Origin: Fomes fomentarius
Taxonomy: Eukaryota > Basidiomycota > Agaricomycetes > Polyporales > Polyporaceae
DNA: 64,000 bases
Assembly: GCA_022606135.1 (NCBI GenBank)
Contig: JABYQN010000001.1
Location: forward strand, 3,658,001 to 3,722,000
Reading direction: 5' to 3'
Every line of letters begins with the position of its first letter. The stretch's first letter is position 1. Of the stretch, positions 47,485-59,599 are shown piece after piece. A model generated the notes under the pieces. That model saw only the letters and a list, made by a program, of their open reading frames with translations, made no database searches and was not told the origin of the DNA. The position numbers were made by a program, and so were the translations under genes.

Positions 47485-48951
47485 ACGTCCTTCACGGTGC
47501 CCAAGTCCTTCAAGGAGAACGTCATCCTTCACTTCGCCGCGGTCGACTACGAGGCGACCGTCTTCGTGAACGGCAACAAGGTCGGCACCCACACCGGTGG
47601 GTATGACAAATTCTCGTTCGACGTCACCAAGTACCTCAACAAGCGCGGCGCGAACGAACTCATCCTCTTTGTCTACGACCCCACCGACCGTGAGGGCAAC
47701 CGCCCCATCGGCAAGCAGCGCGTCGTGCCTTCGCACATCTTCTACACGGTAAGCCACCCCCTTCGTGCATACACCCCTGCTGATACGCTGTCGTACTACA
47801 GCCCTGCAGTGGTATCTGGCAAACTGTCTCGCTCGAGTCTGTCCCCGCGGCCGAGCACGTCACCAACGTCGACATCCGCTCCTCCGCCGACGGCAGCGTG
47901 AACGCGACGATCGCCACCTCGTAGGGCGAGTCCAAGACGCCCCTCACCCTTGAGTTCCACGACCCGAAGGACAACCGCAGGGTCATCTTCCGCACGCGGG
48001 GCAGCCCGAACAAGCCGTTCCAGTTCAAGTTCCCCTCACCACAGGTCTGATCGCCTGACACCCCGAACCTGTACAACATCACCGTCAAGGTCGGCCGCGA
48101 TGTCGTCCACACGTACACCGGCTTCCGCACAGTGGAGCGGAAGGAGATCGATGGTGTACAGCGCTTCGTCCTTAACGGCAAGCCGGTCTTCCAGTTCGGA
48201 CCCCTTGACCAGGGTTACTGGCCAGATGGTCTCCACTCGCCACCGTCGTATGAGGCGATGGTGTATGACCTGAAGTACCTCAAGAACCTCGGGGTTAACT
48301 TCGTGTGAGTCCCCGACCCCAACGCTTCCACTACAGGTATCGTGTCACGACATTTGCTAACCGATTTCTCGTGCTCACAGGCGTAAGCACATCAAGGTCG
48401 AGCCCGACCTCTTCTACGCCGCGGCCGACCAACTTGGCCTCCTGCTCATGCAGGATATGCCCGCGCTCAACATCGCCGGCGTGAACGAAGCCGAGCAAAC
48501 CGAGTTCGAGCGCCAGCTCGACATCCTCTTCCGCCACCACACCGGCTTCCCCTCCGTCACCTCCTTCGTCATCTATAACGAGGGCTGGGGCCAGCGCCGC
48601 GACGCCCCCGACGACGTTGCGATCAAGGCCATAAACGAGACCTACGAGATTGACAACACCGTCGACATCTGGAACTACCGCGCACTCAAGGTACGCGTCC
48701 TCTTCTTCCCTTAGTCCTCTTTCCTGGTGCTTACCTTACTTGCTGCTACGCAGGTAATCGAGGAGCTCCGTGAGCAGACCGAGCTTTTCGACTGCAACGG
48801 TGGTGTCTACACCCAGACCACGGACGTCGAGGGTGAGGTTAACGGTTTCCTGACCTACGACCGTGCCTACAGCCGGGTCGACGAGGAGAAGTGGAAGCTC
48901 GCCATCCAGAGGCTCTACGAGACCTTCCACAAGAAGGTCAACGGCGCGTAA
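47485..48951 (+). pseudogene. glycoside hydrolase family 2 pseudogene
   Basis: The reading frame clearly derives from a beta-glucuronidase/beta-galactosidase-like GH2 enzyme. The sugar-binding domain has TVPKSFKENVILHFAAVDYE and ATVFVNGNKVGTHTGGYDKF. IWQTVWLESVP leads to the Ig-like domain, and the TIM-barrel part has NFVRKHIKVEPDLFYAAADQ and GLLLMQDMPAL. FVIYNEGWGQ contains the acid/base Glu of the NEG motif. The frame ends TQTTDVEGEVNGFLTYDRAY and stops at 48949-48951. Breaks: an in-frame TAG at 47922-47924 after VNATIATS; a TGA at 48048-48050 replacing the invariant Trp of PQVWSPDTPNLY; no signal peptide or N-terminus upstream of 47485; and a missing block after GWGQ, where the barrel's nucleophile-Glu segment should be, so the text jumps to AIKAINETYEID. 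Introns at 48306-48380 and about 48693-48753 are preserved. Confidence 0.85.
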
Positions 48952-49308
48952 AGGCCTGGCATAGGTACTTCCTGTCGTACCTTCTCGTTTCCACCCTCCC
49001 ATGCTCGCCGCCGTACCCTCTCTTCTGAGAGACTCTAGGTTGCTACACTCATCCAGTGTACAGTAGCTTCTTACGACTTAGTGGTCATGTCTCATGTCCA
49101 ACTGAAAAGTAATGTCTTACTAAACCACGCAATGTACTCTTTCATGCACTGCGCATTGTAATGACTTTATGACTTCTGCCCATCCAGAGCCGCGGCACTC
49201 AGTTTACAAGCGTTGTCCCAAACGCAGAACGCAGCGCCTACTTCGTTAAGTAAGGCACCATGGTGCTGATAATTAAATGTCTCGTGGACACAAGTATATG
49301 ACGCAGTA
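48952..49308. other. convergent 3' flank
   Basis: It lies between the pseudogene end and the stop of the MLKL-like gene. No feature seen. Confidence 0.4.
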
Positions 49309-52300
49309 CTAGCATGTACAAATCCTATGTGTATCCCGGCTCTGGAGCGCGAGAATCTCCGACATCAGGTTCAACCAGAAGTCTCGGTACCGTGAGGATG
49401 GAAGAAGGCCCGCAAGCAGCCGGAAGCCCCGTCTACGGCGCGAGTACCCGCGCTCTCCGACGAGAAGGCAGGTAGCCTCGGGCCTTGTGGGGAATCGACA
49501 CTTTTGAACACGCTGCCCCTTGGGTGCGAACAATGGGGTCGTCCAGAAGAGCGCAGCGCTCGCGCTCGCCGCTGTGGTGTGGCTCGGAGGCTCAAGCTCC
49601 TCTAGTTCGAAGTTGCCGTCCGCGCGGTCTTCGTCGCTAGCGCATCGTCCCATCTCGCGGAGGACAAGGCACTCGTCCGGGGTGAGCTTGTAATACTGGA
49701 CTTCCACCCTGTCGCGCGAAGCATGTATTGTCAGAGAAAGGACGAATCAGCAGTGATATATCTTCTGCGTACTGGGTCTCGATGTAGAACATCCAATCTC
49801 CTAGAAGCTGCACCCATGTGTGCTTGCCATCGGCGGAACACCCCATGTACGTGATGGAATGTCTCGAAGCATGAGGTCTGTGTGTCTGGTCGGGCTCTAG
49901 CTCCCTCCTGCCGCATCCGTCGTTGGGTATCGTCGACCAGAACCCCCAAGGCCATTCCACAGTAGGATCAAGACTGATGTGCGCGTTCCGGTGCACACGC
50001 TCGTAAAAGTAGAGGGCTGGCGGCGGCTTGCGCTCTGGCGCCTTCTCCGACACCTTGGCAAGAGTGGTCCATGTGTGAAACTTCAGCGCATATGCTGGGC
50101 GAAACATGATCAGGGCGGATCGTCATAGGAAGTCACATCAAAGCACTGCACTGCACCTATGCCAAGGTCATCCGGCTCTTCGGGGAGATGGCAGAAATCT
50201 ACCGCACTGTTCATGAACCATCCCCGGCAGTCCTTGTTCTCCCGGACGGCCGTGACGGTGTGCAGGGTCCAACCGTAATCCATGTTACTGACTGCGTATC
50301 TGTTCAGACCGATCGTGAGGAGTGAGCAAGCTCTCAGAAGCACACGCACGGTTTGCTGAAATGAAGCTCACCTCCGCCACGGATGGTCGCTCTTCCTCTT
50401 TCGCCCTGTCATGACGCCCTTCTGAATGAGAATATCGTGACGCACAGTTGCACGAGTGCGACGACTGGGGAAAGCCCTTTTCTCGGACTCGAACCAAGAC
50501 CGCGCTTTCACCGGGTCCAGAAGCAATTTTGGCTCCTTGTACTCCGGTGTTAAGGTAGAACTGTATACCAGATCTTCGTATTCGAGGCCGTCTAAGACGT
50601 CTTGCCGCGATACCGAGAAGCATTCTCCGGGCGAGGGTATGCACCGCTTGGTCCAGAACAGGCTTTCTTCACGAGAGAAATCCGAGAACCGCGCCAGGGT
50701 TTGCCAAACGCTGCTCAGAACCTTGAAACGATCTTCGTCGGAGACGTTCGCTAGAGGATTATTGAAAGCTAAAACAATTCAATTTAAGGCACTCTTGTCA
50801 GGGCGATCAATCCGCATACACACCTTTCACGAGCTCGCGTCCTTGACTGTTGAACTCCACCATCTGGAATACACATCAAGTCATTTGAAAGAGCACGGTA
50901 GGGAAAGAAGGACTTACGCCGTCGTCATGGATCAGAGTATTCGGCAGACGGTCAACACGATAGAACGATACGTCTAGAAGCACCTGCCCGTCCTCGCTGA
51001 CAAGTAGTTCATGGTCTGCCTGTATCGGTTGCATCTACACCAACATCAGCCAGACATAGTGCCTCGACTAATAGCAAACCTACATCCTCATCAGGGGTCC
51101 AAATGAGATCCTTGCGGATTTCCTTCAAATGCATGAGGCCAGCCTTGAAATCGAATCTTCAGTGAAATTCCTGCTTCAATCAAAGCTCAGGCGTACATGA
51201 ATCTGTTTACTCTGTAGGGGTGCTTCATCAATCATGCACTCCCGATCGCTGGCAACGAGATATACTTACGAACCGCATTGTCCATAGCAGTCTTTCAAGA
51301 CCGTGAAAGGTCCTACTAAGTTCATTGAACGTGCGAGTATCTCAAATGCACATGCAATTCAGTGTCTTGTCATTGGTGTCGATCATAATATCAAGGCGAC
51401 ATACGGAACCCGCCATTCACAATGAACGCCGCGTACGGGTCTGGTTTCGAATATCCCACTGCATGCTCGACGTTAGGATGCCTATGGATTGCGAGCGTCA
51501 GTTGAATTCGCTTAGTACTCAATAAGACGTTGTCCATACCAGATCTTCTTTGCAGTCTCGACCTCGGCCTGGAATCGGTCGTCTGCCCGTGGGAACCGTC
51601 GGACTGTAACAACACTTCCCGTGGCACACAGTCGTGCACGGTATCGTGTAGGACGCTCGCCTGACTCGTCGATGGGAGATTCGGGACCGAGATCCTCTAG
51701 AAGCTCTATATCGTCCCTCCCAAGCAGTCGTAGCTATAGGGAGTATTCTGAATTAGCGAATAAATGATACCGAAGAATATGGTCATCTCACAGTGCCATC
51801 GTGTGTTTGATTAGCCTCAATGCGATGCAGTATGTTCGTGACGTTGCTATCAATTCCACGAGCCTGCTGCAGAAGGTCTGACTGAACACGCTCCGTGTTG
51901 TCTGCGTGCTCAACTAGACGTGCTTGAGTGTAGGTCACAGCAGAGAGTTGCTGTTGCGTGTGCACCGACGATTGGACCTGAACATGAACAATGACGCTTA
52001 TGAATTGCTAGCCACAGGAGTGTCATATCAAAACAGCTCACCTGGAACACCTGACATGCTTCATCGAGCTTCTTCGACAATCGAGTCACTTCGTCTTTAG
52101 TCTTGGAAGGACGACCAGGAAGTAGGTAGTACTGGAGTTTCTTCTTGGTGCGACGCTCTACAAGTATCTCGATCTCCTTGAGTGTGCTGCAAATACAGGT
52201 TAGTGCATCCCCGACAACCGAACGAGGGAAATGTCGTACTCAAGCAACGCCTTGACGTGTTCAGGTGTAGTCGCGACATCCACAGCTACCGCACCTGTGT

Positions 52301-52572
52301 TGAGTTGTTGGTAGACCGCCTCGGTGAACACATTTGCCCGTTCAGCCAGCAAGCGGACTTCGTCCTTAACATCCTTGATTTCCTGAGGCATATTGAGCAC
52401 TCATATACCATTCACAACCATAGCGCCTACTCACCTTCGCGAACTCTGCGACATGCTTCGCCACCGTCAAGGCGTCGCCGAGGTGAGGGATCGACTCGAC
52501 AAGACGAATAGATGAGATTATAAAATCCATTAGTTGCGACTGCCATGCCGGAGATCGGGGATTACGAGACAT
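49309..52572 (-). CDS. MLKL-like protein: N-terminal helical bundle, brace helices, pseudokinase and C-terminal domain
   Basis: The start MSRNPRSPAWQSQLMDF at 52572 opens a helical domain: IISSIRLVESIPHLGDALTV, AKHVAEFAK, EIKDVKDEVRLLAERANVF, STLKEIEILVERRTKKK. This pattern is that of the MLKL N-terminal/HeLo-like four-helix bundle found in many Agaricomycete proteins. A brace-like coiled region follows (SAVTYTQARLVEHADNTERV; GIDSNVTNILHRIEANQ). A kinase-like fold comes next: RYRARLCATGSVVTVRRF (strand 3, with Arg where VAIK has Lys), FQAEVETAKKIWHPNVEHAV (helix C with Glu), GLMHLKEIRKDLIW (helix E) and ADHELLVSEDGQVLLDVSF. The last is the catalytic-loop/DFG region without HRD and with DVS instead of DFG. 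Beyond it lies an unclassified C-terminal part (YALKFHTWTTLAKV; WPWGFWSTIPNDG; TWVQLLGDWMFYIETQYAED), with stop at 49309. In animals, MLKL executes necroptosis by membrane insertion of the bundle; a cell-death role here is inference. Confidence 0.65.
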
Positions 52573-53233
52573 CAGCCCGTGGAGAAATCGCGAAGTAGTC
52601 TAGCTACGCACCGTATCCAGCGTCGGGATATAAAATTGTCTATGAGTAGAAAGTCGGAGAGAATGCGGCGGAGTTGGGAGTTGTGGGTTGGCACCCCGCA
52701 CCCCACCTCGGACCTTAATACCAGTGGCTCACACCGCCGGGTAAGATGATACGTACAAGGTAGCCATGTAAATGACAGATGGCGAACACGGAAGCTGCAG
52801 GGTCATGAACTTCAGCGTCACTTTATTGTTTCACAGTGAGAAAGACGAACGTACCGGAGTCACGCTGTGCACTGAACGACTATCAAGAGAACAAAGCTTG
52901 AGCGGTTAAGTCAAGGTTACGGCATGACATAGAAGGGTAGCGGCCGGTTTCCACTCTTGAGGCCGTTTCCAGCCTATTGCCAGAGGGAAAGACGCGCCAA
53001 AGTAAAGCCGCACAGGTTCCGTAGCTTGCACTGTCTACGGAACGCATGTCAGACACCGGTCAACCTGCATGTATGTCCAGGATACTCAGTCGATTGTTAC
53101 ACATGACACAGCACGACTGCAAGTGCATAACATAAGAGAATACAAACAACAACAAGAAAGAAAGAGAAACGAGAGCACGACTACCGATACAGAACGCAAT
53201 CCCCGGCCCAAATGAAGACCACTGCACAGCCGC
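52573..53233. other. intergenic, upstream of the MLKL-like gene
   Basis: It contains the expected promoter of the MLKL-like gene and the 3' UTR of SMC1. A purine-rich stretch (53130-53170) is visible. No gene. Confidence 0.4.
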
Positions 53234-56200
53234 TCAGTCGTCGTATTGCGTAAGCTGAAAGCCAGACGCTGTCAGATAGAACAACAAAGCACACCAGCCG
53301 AAGACTCACGTCAAGCGTCAACGTTCTCGAGCTGTTGACATCCTGGTCTCTGTAGATTCCCACGAGCGAGTTGCTGCGCTCGTAGAGCGAGCCCTTGAGA
53401 CTGATGACGATGAATTGGAACGTCTCCGACGAGTGCGAGCGGATGTAGCTCGCGATCTTGGCCACATTCGTGTTGTCTAGTGCTGCATCAACTTCGTCAA
53501 GCACGAAGAACGGCGACGGCTGGTAGCTGTTCTTATTGTTAGCGAGACGTCTCTGGTCAAGCCGAGACAAGGGCATACCTGTGAATCGCGAAGAGCAATG
53601 CAAGAGCCGCGATCGTCTTCTCACCGCCAGAAAGCTGTTCCATGTCACGGAAACGTTTCATCGGTGGCATGGCATGGTACTTGATACCAGCCGTGTATGG
53701 TTCCTATCAATCCAGTCAGGCCATGATGCTTGTACCGAAGTAGGACAAGGTTATACCTCGCTGTCCTCCAGCGTCAAGTACGCCACACCTCCAGTTGGCG
53801 CCATCTTGCCCTTCGTGAGATCCTTGTAGACCTGATCGATACGCTCCGAAATATGATTGTAGGCCTTGTTGAACATCTCGCATCTACTTTGCCTGTCAGA
53901 TCGCACCACATGGCTGATGCACTCAGAGAGCTCCGCACCTCCTGCGCTTGATCTCGTTGAACTGATCACGGGCTGTCTTGGAGTCCTTGCGTGCCTTGTC
54001 AGCCTCCTTCTCGGTCTCCACGAGCTTCGCCTCCACATCATCCAGCCTGACGAGTGCGCGTTCAGTACGGGTGGCGACGCACTACGGCAACTCACGTACC
54101 TGTCTAGGGCCTTCATGTTAGGAGCCATACGCTCAATCTCAGCCATGGCTTTCGCAATCGCGTCGTCGAGATCTTTCAACATCTCGCCCGACGTATCCTA
54201 TGTACGATGAGTCAGTTGCCAGCAGGGCGAGACAGAAAGAGCCGCATGAACTTACCTCACGATCATCCTCGGTCAACATTTCGAAGTCGACCTCGATACC
54301 AAAGTCAGGAACGCGCTTGACACGCTGCGTACCCTCATCGTCATCGTCCACCTCCATGGCCACCTCGTCACGGAGGTTCTACAGGCAACTCTATCAGCCT
54401 CCGAACATACAGTCAAACGAAATGAAGCACACCTCTTCCATAGGGACGTTCTTGAGGTTACCCGCAATGAGTGGCAGCTTGATCTCGTCCAACCGACACT
54501 TGCGGTATATTGACGACCGCTCAAGTCCAAGTTTCTCAATCTCGTCATTCTGTCATCCAGTCCACATCGTATCAACACTTCTCTTCACCACAGCATGGCC
54601 AGCAAGAAGACTCACATGTGTAGAGATCTCCTTGATCGCCTGGTCCAGAACTTTGCCTGCCCGACTGGTTGTCTTCTTTACCTCCTCGACCTTCTTCGTC
54701 TTTGCCTCCAGCTCCTCGTTGAGGTCCTTCAGCTCCTCCTGCAATGTTTTGATCGTTTCCTCGGACTCAGCGATCTCTTTCTGCGCCTCGTTCCGCTCAT
54801 CGTCCAGCCGGGCGAGGTTCGTGTTCTCCGCTTTGATGATGTCGCGATACGTCACGAGGCGTTCGGAGGTCATCGTGATCTGTTCCTCGGCAAACTGAGA
54901 TCTATATGTATAAAGCATAACATCCAGAGTATCAGCACAAGCACGCGCGAGATGGGCGAGGACGTACGCATGGGTCAAGCGAGCGATTTGAGTGTCGAAC
55001 TGCAGCCTCGCTTCGCTCTCGGCTTGCGCCAGCTTGAGCTGGCGCTCTTCGTACTCGCGGATGTTCTCTACGCCGATTGACTTGCAGAAGTCTGCGAAGA
55101 TCTCATCCTCGGCCGCGTTGATAATCGACGCGAGCTCGTCCACCTTTTCCTTCACGGAGTCGTATGTGGCTTGCGCCTGAAGAAAGCGTCAAGCGTCAGA
55201 TAAAAGCCTCAATGAAATTGACGGGGAAGGCTGAACGCGCCTTCCGGAGCTCAGGCTGGAGCTGCTTGATCTCCCTGTCCGTGTGCTTGAGTTCGCTCTT
55301 CACTCCGTCCAGGCGATCTTTACATGCGCTCTACAGCAATGCAAATCAGTACCAAAGCACACAGTCAGAAGCATCATAGCGATTACCAGATCGTCGCGCG
55401 CAACAGTAAGTGCAGATTCCAAGCGCGTGATCTCCGCGAGGAGGACCTCGCTCTCCTTCCCGCGCGGCTTCGATTTGTTCAGCTCCATCATCTGAGCCAT
55501 CAAACCGTCTCGCATACGCTGCAGACCTAGTGGATCCAGCCCAGCATACGTTTAGCATCCGGACTACAGAAATGAGTGTAGAAGCCACGCACCTTGCACA
55601 TCCTTCTCCTCCCACTTTTTCCCAGTGTTCTGCGAGCTTTTACCGCCGGTGATAAGACCGCTCTTATGGATGACAGTACCCTCGAGCGTGACAGCTAACC
55701 AGACGCCACATCAGCCAATAGAGGTCGCGAGTGTGACGAGTGTGACTACTGACCCTTAACTTCCTGCCCCTTTTCATAACAAACATACTTCGCGACGTCC
55801 ATCGAATCGCAGACGAGAGCGTTCCCACATGCATGGTGCATCGCCCTCTCTACAGCGGGATCGAACGTGATCACATCCACCGCGAGCCGTGCGCCCTTCG
55901 CAAAAGCACGGAACTTATCATTCACCGGCTTCACCTGAATCGTATCGAGTGGAATGAACGTCGCTTGGCCCGCACGCTGGTTGCGCATATACTCAATGCA
56001 GTCGATCGCCGTCTTCTCCTCGTCCACAACAATCGCGTCGATGTTCCTCCCGAGCACAACTGCAACGGCAGTCTCGTACTTCCGTTGAGTGGGCTTGCAG
56101 AGATCGACGACACGCCCACGGACGCCGGGGAATATGCGTTGGAGGCTCGTGAGCGTCTCCTTAAGCCGCGCCTCGCGCTGCGACTCCTGCTGGTCGACGC

Positions 56201-58046
56201 CAGCCTGGGTGAGCTTCTCATAGATTTCGACAAGTTTCTCGTTCGTCTCTTGCTCCAGCCGCTCAATCCGCGTGCGCTCCGACTGCTGGTTCTTGTGCTC
56301 TTGCCTCACACGCTTGAGCTCTTCGCCCAGCTCCGCGACCTTCGCCTCGAGCTGCGCTCTGTCAAGATCTAGTGAAATGGGTATGGGTGAATGAGACGTA
56401 CACCTGTCTTCTTCTGGGTATGTGTGCTCTGTTCCTCAGTGAGCTTCTCCTGCTTCTGTGTCAGCTGTTCTATCTTGTCTTTGAGCTGCGCCAGAGCTCG
56501 GCTGGCCGTCTTCTCATCTCGCGCCAATGTCTCGAGCGACTGTCGCTCATCCACCGCGAGCACGCTTGCGGACGCCTTCCTATTGGACGTATACAGGGTC
56601 AATCGAAAGCTGCAAAGCAGCAAAACGGGACGTACAGCCGCCGATACTCCTCAAGAGATTCTTCACTTAGCGACAAGTTCTGTTGCGCTGCCTTTCGCTG
56701 CGCCTCTGCGATTCATGAGTACGCGAGAAATCACACTCGCGAGCGAACGCACCTTGCGCGGCATTCGCTGCCTTTTTGACCGTCTCGAGGTCCGCCTGCA
56801 ACGACTCCAGCTTCCGCTTCTGCTCGCTCTCCGTCTGGCTGAGCTTCGACAGCTCCTGTTCCGCCTTCTCCCGCTTCCTCTCCGCGTGTTTTATCTGCGC
56901 CTCTATGCGCACCAAGTCTGGTCGCTATGCGGCGATGAGTAAACCAATGTAGCCTATGCAGATGCTACGCACCTTGATTTCGAGAGCTTTCTCGGCCTTC
57001 TTGATCCTCTTCTCCTTCTGCATCACGTTTCCTCGCGCCCTCGCCTGCTCAGAGCGTGCCTCCTCGAGCGCCTTCTCATGCTTTCGCTGCTCTTGGCGAA
57101 GCCCAGCAAGAGTCCTGTTCTGCTCTCTGATGGCACGGGCATGTTCGTCGAGCGACTGTTGGATGTGGTACAGCTTGAAGAGAATCCGCTTGAGGACTAA
57201 GTCGTCCTGTGGCGCACGGGTGAGAACATATCAGTGGCTACACAGACAGAACGGACATACCCGCTCGTCACACAGCTGCTCGAACCGTTCAGCCTCCCCC
57301 TTCTGCTCCTTGTATTGCTTGATCTCCCCTGCGATGCCGCGTCGTTTCGTGAAATTGAACGTCGCGTTCTCCGTCGCGCGTTCGAGTGCCTCCTTCGCCT
57401 TCTCGTAATCCGGTGCAAGCTCGAGCGAGCCGGAGATCTGGTCTATGAGACGCGACAGCTCCCTAGGTGACTGGGATGCGACAGCTTCAACGTCTCCTTG
57501 AAAGACGAGGAAGTTCTTGGCTTTTACAAGGATGTTGTGTTGGATGAGAGCAGCATTGTACGCGGAGTATGTGACGACTTTATTGTTAAGCTTGTATTCG
57601 GACGCGCCCGTCGTCGAGATTCTATACTCCATATGTGCGAACGCGTCCGTAAAGTCTAAGTAGAGGACTCACGTTCGTTGGAACTTCCACTGTTTCTTCT
57701 GCACGTCCTCGTAGACCGCGAGTACCCACGCCTTCTTCGCCGTGCCCTCTCCCTCTCCCTCCACCTCCCCCTCGCCTTCCTCATCGTCATCCTCAGCCTG
57801 CGCCTGCCCATTGTCTTCTCCATCAGGATTACGCGCCAACCTCCTTCCACGATACACGAGGTCCTTCAGTTGGCTCGAACGGAGCTGGGCAGATTTGACG
57901 CCGAGGACGAACGAAATGGCGTCCATGAGGTTAGACTTGCCGGCGCCATTGGGGCCGATGACCGAGGTGAAGTTGCGAAAGGGACCAACGGTTTGATGAC
58001 CTCGATAGGACTTGAAGTCACAGAGCTCGATGCGAACGAGAGGCAT
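53234..58046 (-). CDS. SMC1: cohesin subunit SMC1 (structural maintenance of chromosomes 1)
   Basis: Together with SMC3 it forms the ATP-driven ring that holds sister chromatids and extrudes loops in the nucleus. The start chosen is ATG 58046 ([18 protein letters not shown]); the codon before it is GTG. Walker A GPNGAGKS is at residues 31-38. A long acidic insertion ([16 protein letters not shown]) follows DLVYRGRR, as in other fungal SMC1 proteins. Then come [20 protein letters not shown], a first coiled-coil arm, the hinge ([48 protein letters not shown]), a second arm, signature QLSGGEKT, Walker [19 protein letters not shown], the D-loop and a switch region. The last exon gives LTQYDD and stop 53234-53236. 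At least 13 short introns are present. All catalytic motifs look intact. The 317-base gap to the BTB gene is a divergent promoter. Confidence 0.97.
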
Positions 58047-58363
58047 CACGAGAGGGTGAAATGAGATGGTTGTTGTGGCTGAGAATAAGGCGCCTCGACG
58101 CGTCGGACCGCGTTTGTGGCATTGGCGCCTAAATAGTCACGTTGTCGATAATGAGTTCGAAGGGAAAAGTAGGATGCTCACTATGATCTGGGTATATACT
58201 TAATACTACTAGTACTTCAACTCGTAGTCAGGAACGAATGCAAACAAGTTAATAAGTGTGGCGTCAGCAGCTGCGATTTGCGAACGCGTTTGCGATATCG
58301 GCGCTTGCTCTTCTGTCCTATGACATCGATCTACCGTCGTAGTACACTACTGCTCTTCTCACC
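58047..58363. promoter_or_regulatory. shared divergent promoter region (SMC1 / BTB gene)
   Basis: 317 bases between two outward-facing start codons. GGCGCC is present (about 58091 and 58124), but no certain box. An MCB-type element (ACGCGT), which yeast cohesin genes carry, appears here only as GACGCGTCGG at about 58097. Confidence 0.45.
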
Positions 58364-59599
58364 ATGACCTTCGACGCTGATCTACAGAACCCCAAACTAC
58401 GAAAACATGAAAGATACTGGTTTGACGACGGCTCGATAGTCCTGTGCGCCCAGGATCACCTCTACAAAGTCCACCGAACATTGCTGTATCGACACTCGAG
58501 GGCTCTCGCGTCCTCCGACTCGGAGCCTCGCCTCAACGAAGATACGCCAAAAGCAGAAGGGATGCCGATTTTTCACGTTCCGGACGACGTATCGAGTAGA
58601 GATTTTGAGGCTCTGCTTGAATACCTCTACCATGATGCGTGAGTGATCAGCTTTCTGAGTGCATGGGAGGATAGGCATTTGGCCACTCTCTGGCGAGTAG
58701 TACACTTGTTGAGGCCAGGGGTAGGCATCATCTGTTGACTGCTATGGTCATCTTGTCTCGAACCACCTTGCTCGTATCTTGTGACAAGGATTCGCGCACC
58801 CGCCGGGGAACGTCGTACGCCACGGACGAGCCCTTCCTTATACTCAGTCCATGGGGAGGGCGGCCGCTATTGTGCCCTCGTGGATGGAATGGATGTACTG
58901 ACCGATTAAACAGCCCTCTGGACGACACGACACCATTTGAAAGGACAGCCTCTCTACTCAAGGTGTCGTCGCAGCAACAACTCGATGTTCCAGCCATACA
59001 CATCCTCGCTCGGAGCAGGCTGCAGACACTGTTTCCCTCTGATCCAGAAGCGTTCGTCCGCGCCACACTCCGACATACGGAGCAAGCTCTTGCGCTCGCG
59101 GAGAAGTTCGACATCCCCGCAGTAGGTCGTGCTCTTCACCGTCTTCCTGCTGCAGTCTCACCATGTACTATGTACAAAGATACGAAAAACGCTCTACTAC
59201 AGCGTCGCGACACACCCTCACGAGCCCGAAGCCCCAGTCCCGTCAGAAGCAGAGTCAGATCACTCACTCACGCACCCCGAACTCCCGAAGGAGCTCTCCG
59301 CACGGTGCGACGCGCTCCTCGAGCAAATTGTCTCACACTTCACGCCCATCCTCTTCACCGTCGCGACCGCAGGACACATGGCGTGTACAGACACCTTCGC
59401 GGAGAAGTGGATGCCGCTCGTCATCCAGCCCGCGCTCGATGATAACGGGCTGTGTCGTCCCCTGGAGACACTGGATAGGATCATCGCCATCGACTGGGCG
59501 AAGGAGGGTTTGTGTGCGGAATGCGTCAAGGACAAGACGGAGGAGTGGAGAGCGGAGCAGAGGGATATGTGGGCAAAGATAGACGAGTGGCTGCAGTGA
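58364..59599 (+). CDS. BTB/POZ-domain protein
   Basis: Exon 1 starts MTFDADLQNPKLRKHERYWF, then DDGSIVLCAQDHLYKVHRTL LYRHSRALASS. This is the BTB pattern of Agaricomycete proteins (W-x-D-G-x-I-V-L, then F/YKVHRxLL). It continues PIFHVPDDVSSRDFEALLEY. The next exon gives PLDDTTPFERTASLLKVSSQ and LEQALALAEKFDIPA-type helices. A further intron near 59120-59160 changes frame to reach TLYYSVATHPHEPEAPVP. The C-terminal half contains FTPILFTVATAGHMACTDTF and RIIAIDWAKEGLCAECVKDK and stops at 59597-59599. The class usually acts as a dimeric adaptor, in places for Cullin-3; no partner is indicated. The frame change needs either a 35-base intron (GTAGGT...CTGCAG) or a deletion; the former is short for this genome. 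Confidence 0.8.

Noticed and set aside
47922..48050. Stop-codon recoding or an intron to explain the two stops in the GH2 gene
   Set aside because: Both stops sit inside conserved coding text with no flanking splice sites, and the gene also lacks its N-terminus and an internal block. Decay is simpler.
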